Positions 54,359-62,761 of a DNA stretch of 64,000 bases are shown piece after piece. The position numbers and the translations under genes were made by a program. Under the pieces are notes generated by a model that was not told where the DNA came from, searched no databases, and was given only the letters and a program-made list of their open reading frames with translations. Source of the DNA: Agromyces ramosus (GTDB lineage: Bacteria > Actinomycetota > Actinomycetes > Actinomycetales > Microbacteriaceae); assembly GCF_030817175.1 (NCBI RefSeq), contig NZ_JAUSYY010000001.1, positions 3,720,001-3,784,000 on the forward strand. Direction: 5' to 3'. Each line of letters starts with the position of its first letter. Positions within the stretch are counted from its first letter, which is position 1.

Positions 54359-56098
54359 GTGCACATCCGCGCAAGTCACCCCATCCGTTCCGTAGGCAGC
54401 CTGCTTCGCCCATATCGGGGCAGAGTACTCTCGGCGGCGTTGTTCCACGTGGTCCAGGACAGCCCGCTGTGGCTCGTCCCCGTCTTCACGGCACAGATCA
54501 TCGACACCGTCGTGGCGGGCGCGGATTTCGGCAGGCTCTGGCTCCTCGTCGCGCTCACCGTGCTGGTGCTGTCGGTGCACTACCCGAACCACATCTGGTA
54601 CGTGCGCATGTACAGCACCGCTTACCGTTCCGTCGCCGCCGACCTGCGAAACGCATTGACCGCGCACCTGCAAGGCCTCTCCATCGGATTCCACACCCGC
54701 AAGAGCGCATCCGTCATCCAGACCAAGATCGTTCGCGACGTCGAGAACGTGGAACTGCTCCTGCAGCAGGTGTTCCCGGTGGTCCTGATCTCGCTGAGCA
54801 TTCTCGTCGGTTCGATCACTGTGACGGCGATGCAGGCACCCGCCTTCCTGCTGGTGTTCGCACTCACGGTTCCCATCGCGGCCGGACTCGTGGCTGGAAT
54901 GCGCCGCCGTGCCGCCCGCCGCAACGAGGCCTTCCGTCGAGAGATGGAAGACCTCTCCGCTCGAGTCGGCGAGATGGCCACGCTCATCCCGATCACCCGC
55001 GCGCACGGGCTCGAGCACACCGCCTCGACACGTGTGGCGGAGACGGCCGAGAGCGTCAAACGCGCGGGCCTCGCACTCGACCGACTGAACTCTCGGTTCG
55101 AGACCACCTCGTGGGTCTCGTTCAATGTGCTCTCCACACTGTGCATCGGCTCAGCCGGATGGGCGGCGATGTCGGGCCTCGCGCCGATCACCGCAGGACA
55201 GGTGGTGCTGCTCGGCACCTACTTCGCGACACTGACGAGCGCGACCACTCAACTCGTGGGGCTCACGCCGATCATCTCTCGCGGCGTCGAGTCGATCAAT
55301 TCGATCGCCGAGGTACTCGAAGACGCTGATCTCGAGCGCAATGCGGGCAAGACCGTGGTCGACCGCGTGGTCGGCCAGATCACCTTCGACCAGGTCGGCT
55401 ACTCCTTTGCGGATGCCCCGCGGCCGGCGATCGACCACATCGACCTCGACATCCAGCCGGGGGAGACCGTGGCCTTCGTCGGGGCCTCGGGCTCGGGCAA
55501 GTCTACGACGATCAACCTCGTGCTCGGATTCATCCGCCCCACCGTTGGCCGAGTCCTGCTCGACGGGCGCGACATGGAACGTCTCGACCTGCGCACGTAT
55601 CGCCGCTTCGTCTCGGTGGTGCCGCAGGAATCGGTGCTGTTCGAGGGCAGCATCCGGGAGAACATCACGTACGGACTCTCCGACGTGCCCGAAGAGCGTG
55701 TGCGCCGTGCCTTAGTCGACGCGAACGCGGCCGAGATCGTGGATGCGTTGCCAGACGGCCTCGACACGATGGTGGGTCAGCGTGGTGCGCGTCTCTCGGG
55801 AGGGCAGCGGCAGCGTCTCGCGATTGCGCGGGCGCTCATCCGCGATCCCCGCATCCTCCTGCTCGACGAGGCGACGAGCGCGCTCGACAGTGCATCCGAG
55901 GCAAAGGTCAAGAGCGCACTCGACACGCTCATGCGCGGTCGCACGTCCCTCGTGGTCGCGCATCGCCTCTCGACGATTCGCGGCGCCGATCGCATCGTGG
56001 TGATGGACCACGGCCGCATCGTCGAGGTCGGCGACCACGATGCCCTCCTCGCCACGGGCGGCGCGTACGCACGCCTGCACGCCGCGCAGCTCCAGTGA
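54359..56098 (+). CDS. ABC transporter ATP-binding protein/permease (exporter-type half-transporter)
   Basis: A 579-residue fused protein. A six-helix ABC_membrane domain (about 25-310) precedes an ATPase domain with Walker A GASGSGKST, SVVPQESVLFEGSIRENITYGL, signature LSGGQRQR and ILLLDEATSALDS. This is the type I exporter half-transporter form and must dimerise; as no partner gene is adjacent, a homodimer is likely. GTG at 54359 is favoured by GGAG six bases upstream; the frame is open to 54320. Its LacI-type operator ties it to the glycan locus, unusual for a sugar-use operon. A sugar-stress or glycoconjugate export role is speculative. Confidence 0.88.
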   Translation: MHIRASHPIRSVGSLLRPYRGRVLSAALFHVVQDSPLWLVPVFTAQIIDTVVAGADFGRLWLLVALTVLVLSVHYPNHIWYVRMYSTAYRSVAADLRNALTAHLQGLSIGFHTRKSASVIQTKIVRDVENVELLLQQVFPVVLISLSILVGSITVTAMQAPAFLLVFALTVPIAAGLVAGMRRRAARRNEAFRREMEDLSARVGEMATLIPITRAHGLEHTASTRVAETAESVKRAGLALDRLNSRFETTSWVSFNVLSTLCIGSAGWAAMSGLAPITAGQVVLLGTYFATLTSATTQLVGLTPIISRGVESINSIAEVLEDADLERNAGKTVVDRVVGQITFDQVGYSFADAPRPAIDHIDLDIQPGETVAFVGASGSGKSTTINLVLGFIRPTVGRVLLDGRDMERLDLRTYRRFVSVVPQESVLFEGSIRENITYGLSDVPEERVRRALVDANAAEIVDALPDGLDTMVGQRGARLSGGQRQRLAIARALIRDPRILLLDEATSALDSASEAKVKSALDTLMRGRTSLVVAHRLSTIRGADRIVVMDHGRIVEVGDHDALLATGGAYARLHAAQLQ

Positions 56099-56120
56099 GC
56101 GCCCAGCACGATCGTCCGGG

Positions 56121-59100
56121 TCACGGCCAGGTTCGCCGAGCCCGGGAGAACCCGATGCGACCGAGGTGGAATGCGGCGGGAAGGCGCGGCGATGTCGTGC
56201 CGGCGGCATCCATTGGCGCTGCCGCATCCAGATAGGTGAGCCCGGCCTCGATCGCGACCACCGCGCCGGCGCCGGCCCAGCCCGCGACGTCGAGGGTCGT
56301 CCGTACCCAGCCGGCGGGCCACAGCCGCTGATTGGTCTCGAGCCGGCTGCCATCGACCGAGACGAGCCGGAGCTCGGTCTCGAGCCGTCGTGTGGAATTG
56401 TCGAGACACAGGTCGAACATCGCGAAGACGAACTGGGCGTGCGAGAGATCGAGGGGGCGGGGGAGCTCGATGCGAATGAGCGGGCCGGTCGGCTCGTCGG
56501 GGTCGGTGCCGGTCACCCGCAGGATCGGCCCCTCGAGCTGAGCGTGCGGCACCGGCATGCAGCGCACGCCGTTCTCGAGCACGGCGATCGAAGCCGTCGA
56601 GCCGGCGGCCACGAACCGCCGATCGACGACCGCAGATCGCAGCAGAAGCGCGTCGCCGTCGACGACATCGGTCGAACGGGGTGCCGTCGCAGGAGCCTGC
56701 CACGGCGGCTCGTGGCCCGGCAGCACTCGAACGGGAACCGCCACGTCTGCCAGGAATCGATGACGGCCGGGCCCGGCGCTCTGTTCCGGCACCCCGGGGA
56801 GTCGCACGACGGCCTCCGCGCCGACCGGAACAGTCACCTCGAGCTCGAGCCGTGTGCCGAGGCGGCGCAGCCGCACCTCGACCCGTCCGCGCACCGTCTG
56901 CGCCTCGAGATCGAGCGCCGTGAGGCCGTCGACGATGCTCGGTTCGACGATGAACCGCGAGTACCCGCCCGCGATCGGCCGAACGCCGGCGAGGAACTGC
57001 CAGGCCCACCCGGCGAACGGGCCCCCGAGACCGATGTGGTCAAGTGAACCGGTGCCGGTGTTCTCGGGGTCGATCCACCAGCACTCCCAGAACGTGCCGG
57101 GTCCGTGGTCGAGCATCGCGCCGATCCCGGGTTCGGCGGGCTGATGCAGGGCATCGAAGAGCGCCTGGGACCGCCCGCGATGGGCCAGGGAGCGTACAAC
57201 CGTGCGAGTGGTGGCGAATCCCGACGAGACTCGATTCCCCCGGGCGCGAATGTCGCGTTCAAGCTGTTCGACGGCGACGGCGGTCTCTGCCGCCGTCAGC
57301 CAGCCGCTCTCGAGGGCTACCGCGAGCGAACCCTGGGATCCACTTCCCACCGACAGGCGACCTTCACCCGAATCGACGAAACTCGCTCGCGCCGCGCGCC
57401 GCAGCGTGTCGGCCTGCGCACGACGTTCGGCGGCGGCATCCGTCGCCCCGATGAGTTCTTCGAAGTCTGCGAGCACCCGGAGTGCATCGAGTGCTGCGGC
57501 CGTATGGTGCAACTCGGGCGGAGTCTGCTCGAGCGCGAGCCAATCGTGGCCGTAGCTGATGGGGGAGCGGCCGATGGTTCCGTCGTCGCTCGCGCAGGAG
57601 AGTTGGAAGTCGACCCAGCCGCGCAGGGCCGGCATCGTGTCGAGCACGACCTCGAGGTCGCCGTAATGCAGCCAGTGCCCCTCGAGCACCCGCTGGAGGG
57701 CCGCGCCCCACACGGGGTCCGGTTCGATCCGCTCGGCGCGCACGTCGGGCGCGATCGCGGGAATCGCCCCGTCAGCCTGTTGGCTCGTACGCAGGTCGCC
57801 CAGCCACTTCGTGAAGAACGCCTGCATGTCGAACGCCGAGAAGTCGAACTCGTTGGCGCTCGCCGTGTCACCGGTCCAGCCGGATTGTTCGCGAGTGGGG
57901 CAGTCCTCGGGAATGCCGTGAACATTGTTGAGCAGCGTGCGTCGTCCGCGCGCGACGAGCGTGTTGACGACGGGCGCATCGGTCGTCAGTGCGCCCGAGG
58001 GTCGGAGGTCGCTGTGCAGCACGTGCACCTCCACGCGGACCCGTACTTCGACGGGGAGCCCGGTCACCTCGAGGTAGCGGAACCCGTGGTAGCAGAACCA
58101 CGGTTCGAGCACGTGGCTCGGGTCCGTCCGGTCGCCCGCGGCGCCGATCGTATACCGGAGGGCCTGCCGCACGCGCCCGTGGTCGAATGGCATCGTGAGG
58201 TTGGTGGTATCGAGCCGGCCGTCGTCGTCGACGTGTTCACCGTGCACGACCTGGATGACGGTGCCGACGGGGAGTGCGCCGTCGACCACGAGGCGGCTCC
58301 GACCGGCCACGTTCACGCCGACGTCGTACTGTCGCACCACGGGGTCGTGCATGGCGACCTGCGAGGGCGTGAGCACCTCGACGACGTGCAACGGGGGACC
58401 CGGATCGGGGAGCACACGCACGGGCGGCGGGGCGAAGTCACCCGCCCCGTCGGTGGGGTCGAGGACGACGATGGATGCCGCTCCGAACGCGACAGGTCGG
58501 CCCCGGTTCCTGGGCCTCGAGGTAGAACGGTTCCTCGATGGTGACGGGCCCGGCACCCGCGAACATGCCCTCGCCGGTTCCGTGGAACGTTCGCGAGCCG
58601 TCGGCGTGCTCGACCACCAGCGTGGCGAGCACGCGTGGGTCGAGGCCGGTGCGTGCCCACTCACCGCGCGCGACGGTGAGGTCGAGTTCGTTGCTGCCGA
58701 CCCGGAGGAGGTCGGTCACGTCGTAGCTCCGAAAGAGTGCACGGTCGGCATCGGTGCGTGACGGGTCGCTCGCCGTGGCATTGACCGGGGTGCCGTTGAC
58801 GCCGGCACGTACGAGCCCTTGGGCGGTCAGGTGCAGGCGAGCTCGCGGTGCAGCGTCGACGAGATCGAACCGACGACGCAGCACCTGGAGCGGCGGTGAT
58901 GTGATCCAGCTCGCGCCGCCCCAATCGGCAAGCGTGTGCGGACCCGTTTCGAGCGGCACGGGCGGCGCCCAGTCCGACCACTCGTCGTTCTCGTCGCGGG
59001 TTCGCACCGTGAAGGAGTGGTGCGAGTTCGCGCGGAGGTCGACCGTGAGCTGCACCCATGGGTCGGCGCTCTCGACGAGCCCGCTCGTCCACGCGGCCGT

Positions 59101-59355
59101 GCCGGATTCGTCGAGCACGACCGCCGTGAACGCGGTCTGCGCCTGGCCGTCGTGCTCGAGCGGGACGTTCCACGACAGCCGCGGGCGGGGACTGGTCGCG
59201 AGCGCGATGAAACGGTCTGTACGCATCGTTGTTCGCGCGTCGACCCGCAGATGCTCGGGTGCCGAGCCGGAGCCACGGCGTTGACGTGCCGCGTCTGATG
59301 CATCACGGCCCCGCCGCTCGTTCACTGGCACAGCACTGCCCGATTCAGAAAGCAT
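56121..59355 (-). pseudogene. Cytoplasmic GH78 alpha-L-rhamnosidase interrupted by a +1 frameshift
   Basis: The N-terminal part (59355 to about 58505) encodes the Fn3-like and N-terminal domains: PRPRLSWNVPLEHDGQAQ, RRFDLVDAAPRARLHLTAQGLVRAGVNG, then FYLEAQEPG. The rest (to 56121) continues in the next frame with RPVAFGAASIVVLDP, the GH78 barrel (CPTREQSGWTGDTASANEF, GTFWECWWIDPENTG) and the C-terminal beta-domain. One extra base in the GC-rich stretch around 58500-58510 explains the shift; total length is one more than a multiple of three. There is no signal peptide. A TATGAT -10 (59371-59366, minus) is ten bases before the ATG, with a LacI-type site across it. It is either a fresh pseudogene or a sequencing error. 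Confidence 0.78.
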
Positions 59356-59357
59356 AT

Positions 59358-59369
59358 TGAAACGTATCA
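59358..59369. promoter_or_regulatory. LacI-type operator over the frameshifted GH78 promoter
   Basis: TGAAACGTATCA overlaps the minus-strand -10 box TATGAT (59371-59366), so binding would block the promoter. Confidence 0.65.
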
Positions 59370-59434
59370 TACCTCGCGAGGTAGGCTCGACTCATTTCCC
59401 GAGGGCCCGCTTGCCTCTGCTGGTAGCCCGTCGA

Positions 59435-59446
59435 TGAAACGTTTGC
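59435..59446. promoter_or_regulatory. LacI-type operator upstream of the sugar-importer promoter
   Basis: TGAAACGTTTGC, with flanking AT making a longer near-palindrome (ATGAAACGTTTGCAT), lies just upstream of a consensus TTGACA. Confidence 0.6.
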
Positions 59447-59456
59447 ATTACGGGTC

Positions 59457-59501
59457 TTGACATTCGGGGAAGACTGACGTTTCATGAAGTGAAAGGTTTC
59501 A
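59457..59501 (+). promoter_or_regulatory. Sugar-importer promoter with LacI-type operator
   Basis: TTGACA (59457-59462) and, 17 bases on, a poor -10 TTTCAT (59480-59485). TGAAAGGTTTCA (59490-59501) covers the predicted start, and an extra half-site ACGTTTCA precedes it. Confidence 0.6.
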
Positions 59502-59575
59502 ACAACGGCGTTCTCCCCAAGTCTGCGCCGTCGATTCTCCTGCATCACTCACACATAGGAAGGGAATGACGGACA

Positions 59576-60913
59576 ATGACGTCACGTCCTACACGCAGCC
59601 GTCGTCTGACGGTGGCCGCCGCAGCAGTCGCGGTGTTGCCGCTTCTTGCGGCGTGCGGCAGTTCGAATGCCACCGGCGCAGCCGGAGAGGTCGAGGGCAG
59701 CACCATCGTCCTCACCACCGTCACGGGCCTCCAGCCCCAGTTTCAGGAGTACGCCGACGCGTACATGGAGTCGTTTCCCGACCGCACGGTCGAGGTTCGC
59801 AGCACCACCGACGACGCCGCCGAGTACGCGCAGCAACTCGCCACTGCTCGGCTCAGCGGTGAGGTGCCGGATGTCTTCTTCAACGTCGACTTCCTCGCCG
59901 ACACGCTCGCGAAGAACAACGTCACGCTCGATCTTGCACCGGGCATCGACGAGGGCAAGCTCGGCGACCTCACGATCGATGACTTCCTGCCGCAGTTCGT
60001 GGGACAGTATCGACCGCTCGATGACCCCGACCAGGTGACCGGTCTGCCGGTGAGCGCCGATTCGGTCGGCCTGTACTACAACAAGTCGGCCTTCGAACAA
60101 GCGGGCGTCGACGAATTCCCCGAGGCGGACTGGACCTGGGACGACATGTACCGCGTCGCGGACGAGATCCAGACGAATACGGGTGGTGCCGTCACAGGAC
60201 TTGCGGCTCCGCTCGGCGATGGCACGCCGCAGATCGTCTACGGCCCCGTCATCCAGGCATACGGCGGCTACGTGTACGACGCCGAGACCGGCACATCGGG
60301 CATCGGGCAGCCGGAGGCGATCGAAGCATGGACGACGCTGCTCGCTCCGTATGGCACCGCATCCGGTGAGTACACGGCGACCGCCGACGACCCGACGCTG
60401 AAGTTCAGCTCCGGCAATGTGGCGATGGCCATCGCGTCGCGGGGAGCAGTTCCGCAGACGAAGACCGCGATGGGTGACGCCGATTGGGATGTGCAGGTGC
60501 TCCCGACCATCGACGGCAACTCGACCGCCGGCGGCGGCTCCTACGGTCTCTCGATCGCCCAGACGAGCGAGAACCAGGATGCCGCGTGGGCGTTCCTCGC
60601 CTGGTTCTACGACACGGACGCCGGCATGAAGGTCGCCCAGGAGGTGGGCGGCGTCATCCCGCCGACCGATGACGGCATCGACAACGGCACCTGGAAGGAC
60701 GGGACGCCTCCGCCCGTCAACATCGCCATCTTCGGCGAGTCGGCGCGCACCGCCGTGCTGCTCACCCAGATGCCGGGCGCGAGCGCGAGCGTCATGTCCG
60801 AGGCGACCAAGAAGGCGACGCAGCAGGTACTGCTCGAGGGCCGCGACATCACCGAGGCCTTCCAGGAGGCCGAGGCGACCGTCAACGACGCCATCGCCAA
60901 GGAATCCGAGTAG
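59576..60913 (+). CDS. Sugar ABC transporter substrate-binding lipoprotein (CUT1, SBP family 1)
   Basis: A 445-residue binding protein with lipobox LLAAC and an SBP_bac_1 fold: STTDDAAEYAQQLATARLSGEVPDVFF, GLPVSADSVGLYYNKSAFEQAG, and AAWAFLAWFYDTDAGMKVAQEVGGVIPP. Family 1 proteins bind mono- or oligosaccharides for CUT1 importers. Genes either side encode rhamnosidases, so rhamno-oligosaccharides are the likely cargo. An ATG ten bases upstream (59566) is in another frame. A strong hairpin separates it from the permeases. Confidence 0.93.
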   Translation: MTSRPTRSRRLTVAAAAVAVLPLLAACGSSNATGAAGEVEGSTIVLTTVTGLQPQFQEYADAYMESFPDRTVEVRSTTDDAAEYAQQLATARLSGEVPDVFFNVDFLADTLAKNNVTLDLAPGIDEGKLGDLTIDDFLPQFVGQYRPLDDPDQVTGLPVSADSVGLYYNKSAFEQAGVDEFPEADWTWDDMYRVADEIQTNTGGAVTGLAAPLGDGTPQIVYGPVIQAYGGYVYDAETGTSGIGQPEAIEAWTTLLAPYGTASGEYTATADDPTLKFSSGNVAMAIASRGAVPQTKTAMGDADWDVQVLPTIDGNSTAGGGSYGLSIAQTSENQDAAWAFLAWFYDTDAGMKVAQEVGGVIPPTDDGIDNGTWKDGTPPPVNIAIFGESARTAVLLTQMPGASASVMSEATKKATQQVLLEGRDITEAFQEAEATVNDAIAKESE

Positions 60914-60922
60914 GTCGAGTAT

Positions 60923-60952
60923 CGGGTGCGGGAACACGCGTTCCCGCACCCG
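60923..60952 (+). terminator. Intercistronic hairpin between sugar-binding protein and permeases
   Basis: CGGGTGCGGGAAC (60923-60935) pairs perfectly with GTTCCCGCACCCG (60940-60952) around a 4-base loop, and GAGT/ACTC extends the stem beyond a 2-base bulge. It mirrors the hairpin at the same place in the peptide-importer operon. Confidence 0.7.
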
Positions 60953-60974
60953 ACTCCATTCGAAGGAACCATCC

Positions 60975-61937
60975 GTGACAGCAACACCACTGACGGAGAC
61001 GCCGCTGCCCCGCGCGGAGGCGCTTCGTCCGCCAGAGCCGGCCGAGCATCCGTCGGGTCGCAGGAACCGACGGGTCGATGCGCTCACCGCGACACTCTTC
61101 GTCTCACCCGCGATGCTCGCGTTCTTCGTGTTCGTGATCATCCCGGCGATCGGCGGCCTCGTGCTCGCCTTCTTCGAATGGGACCTCTTCGGCGTACCGG
61201 TCTTCGTCGGCCTCGACAACATCACCCGGATGTTCGTCGATCCCGACATGTGGCAGGCGCTCGGCGTGACAGCGCTCTTCGTCATCATGGGCGTCATCCC
61301 GACGATCATCGTCGGGTTCGTCCTCGCCGTCGTCGTGAACAGCAACATGCCGGGTGTCGCAGCGTGGCGCGTGCTCTACTTCACGCCGATGATCGCGTCC
61401 GCGGCGGTCGCGGCCATCATCTGGGTGAACCTGTACAACGGACGCAGCGGCCTCGTGAACCAGTTCCTCGCGTTGTTCGGCATCGACGGCCCCAACTGGC
61501 TCTCCGATCCGACGTGGGCCAGGCCCGCGCTCGTGATCATGATGATCTGGGGAGCGCTGCCGATCGTCATCATCCTCTACCTCGCCGGTCTGCAGCGTGT
61601 TCCCGAGGACATCTACGCCGCGTCGTCGCTCGACGGCGCCGGCAAGTGGCGGCAGCTCTGGAGCATGACCTGGCCGAACGTCTGGAGCACGACACTGCTC
61701 GTCGCCGTGCTGCAAGCCGTCGGCTTCATCAGCGGATCATTCGAGATCGCCCTCATCATGACCGATGGCGGGCCGCTCGGCACGACCCAATCGCTCGCGC
61801 TGTACTCGTACAAGGTCGCGTTCGCCGAGCGCGACATCGGGTACGGAAGTGCACTCTCGCTCTTCCAACTCGTGCTACTCATCGTCATCGTGGTGGTCGC
61901 GAGAATCATCACCCGCCTGCGAAAGGAGCGCAGCTGA
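60975..61937 (+). CDS. Sugar ABC transporter permease (CUT1, MalF type)
   Basis: A 320-residue permease with six helices, opening RRVDALTATLFVSPAMLAFFVFVIIPAIGGLVLAFFEWDLFG. The EAA coupling loop is DIYAASSLDGAGKWRQLWSMTWPNVW, typical of CUT1. GTG at 60975 follows GAAGGA by about eight bases; the longer ORF overlaps the binding protein gene. Its last base overlaps the next ATG (TGATG). Confidence 0.93.
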   Translation: MTATPLTETPLPRAEALRPPEPAEHPSGRRNRRVDALTATLFVSPAMLAFFVFVIIPAIGGLVLAFFEWDLFGVPVFVGLDNITRMFVDPDMWQALGVTALFVIMGVIPTIIVGFVLAVVVNSNMPGVAAWRVLYFTPMIASAAVAAIIWVNLYNGRSGLVNQFLALFGIDGPNWLSDPTWARPALVIMMIWGALPIVIILYLAGLQRVPEDIYAASSLDGAGKWRQLWSMTWPNVWSTTLLVAVLQAVGFISGSFEIALIMTDGGPLGTTQSLALYSYKVAFAERDIGYGSALSLFQLVLLIVIVVVARIITRLRKERS

Positions 61938-62761
61938 TGCATCCGCGTCTCTACAACACGCTCCGCTACGCGCTCATCGTGGTCTGCGGTCTCGTCCTGG
62001 CGGTGCCGCTGCTGTTCATGGTGTCGGGCTCGCTCAAGTCCGCTCAGGAGATCAACGCCTTCCCGCAACCGCTGCTTCCCGAGACGCCGATCTGGCAGAA
62101 CTTCGCCGACGCGTGGAATTACCTCACCCCCCAGGTGATCGGCAACACGTTCATCTTCAGCCTGGGCATCGTGGGACTCCAGCTCCTCATCTCGCTGCCG
62201 GCCGCGTTCGCCCTCGCGAAGATCCCATTCAAATGGACTGCCGTGATCCTCACCACGCTCGTCGTGCCGATGTTCGTGCCCGCCAATCTCACGCTCATCC
62301 CGCTCTTCGTCGTGACGTTCCAGCTCGGCTGGCTCAACTCGTTCGCCGGCCTGATCATCCCGATGGCGGCGCAGTGCGCGTTCGCGATCCTGCTGTTCCG
62401 CCAGTTCTTCGTGACCCTCCCGCCCGGACTCATCGAGGCGGCCCGCATCGACGGCGCGGGGTGGCCGCGCGTCTTCACCTCGATCGCGCTGCCCTTGGCC
62501 AAGCCGGCGCTCGCCACGTTCTGCTCGATCAGCTTCCTGACGGCGTGGAACATGTACATCTGGCCATTGGTCGTGGCGCCGAATCCCGCACAGCGAGTGA
62601 TCAACGTGGCGCTCGCACCCCTCGCCGGCGGTGAGAACTCGGTCATCTCACCGGCGATCGGGCTGGCGGGTGCCGTGATCGCGATGGTCCCGGTGCTGAT
62701 CGTCTTCATCGTGCTCCAGAAGTGGTACATCAAGGGCGTCGTGGGAACCGGGCTCGAGTAG
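61937..62761 (+). CDS. Sugar ABC transporter permease (CUT1, MalG type)
   Basis: A 274-residue permease with VSGSLKSAQEINAFPQPLLPETPIWQNFADAW after helix 1 and the EAA loop LIEAARIDGAGWPRVFTSIALPLAKPAL. It ends KWYIKGVVGTGLE, close to the usual MalG C-terminal VxGLTAGAVKG-type end. AAAGGAG precedes the ATG. No ATPase gene follows, so the system probably uses a shared MsmK/MsiK-type ATPase encoded elsewhere. Confidence 0.93.
   Translation: MHPRLYNTLRYALIVVCGLVLAVPLLFMVSGSLKSAQEINAFPQPLLPETPIWQNFADAWNYLTPQVIGNTFIFSLGIVGLQLLISLPAAFALAKIPFKWTAVILTTLVVPMFVPANLTLIPLFVVTFQLGWLNSFAGLIIPMAAQCAFAILLFRQFFVTLPPGLIEAARIDGAGWPRVFTSIALPLAKPALATFCSISFLTAWNMYIWPLVVAPNPAQRVINVALAPLAGGENSVISPAIGLAGAVIAMVPVLIVFIVLQKWYIKGVVGTGLE

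Noticed and set aside
53315..55018. 567-codon minus-strand ORF across the LacI and ABC exporter genes
   Set aside because: Opposite two well-supported genes, with no recognisable domain.
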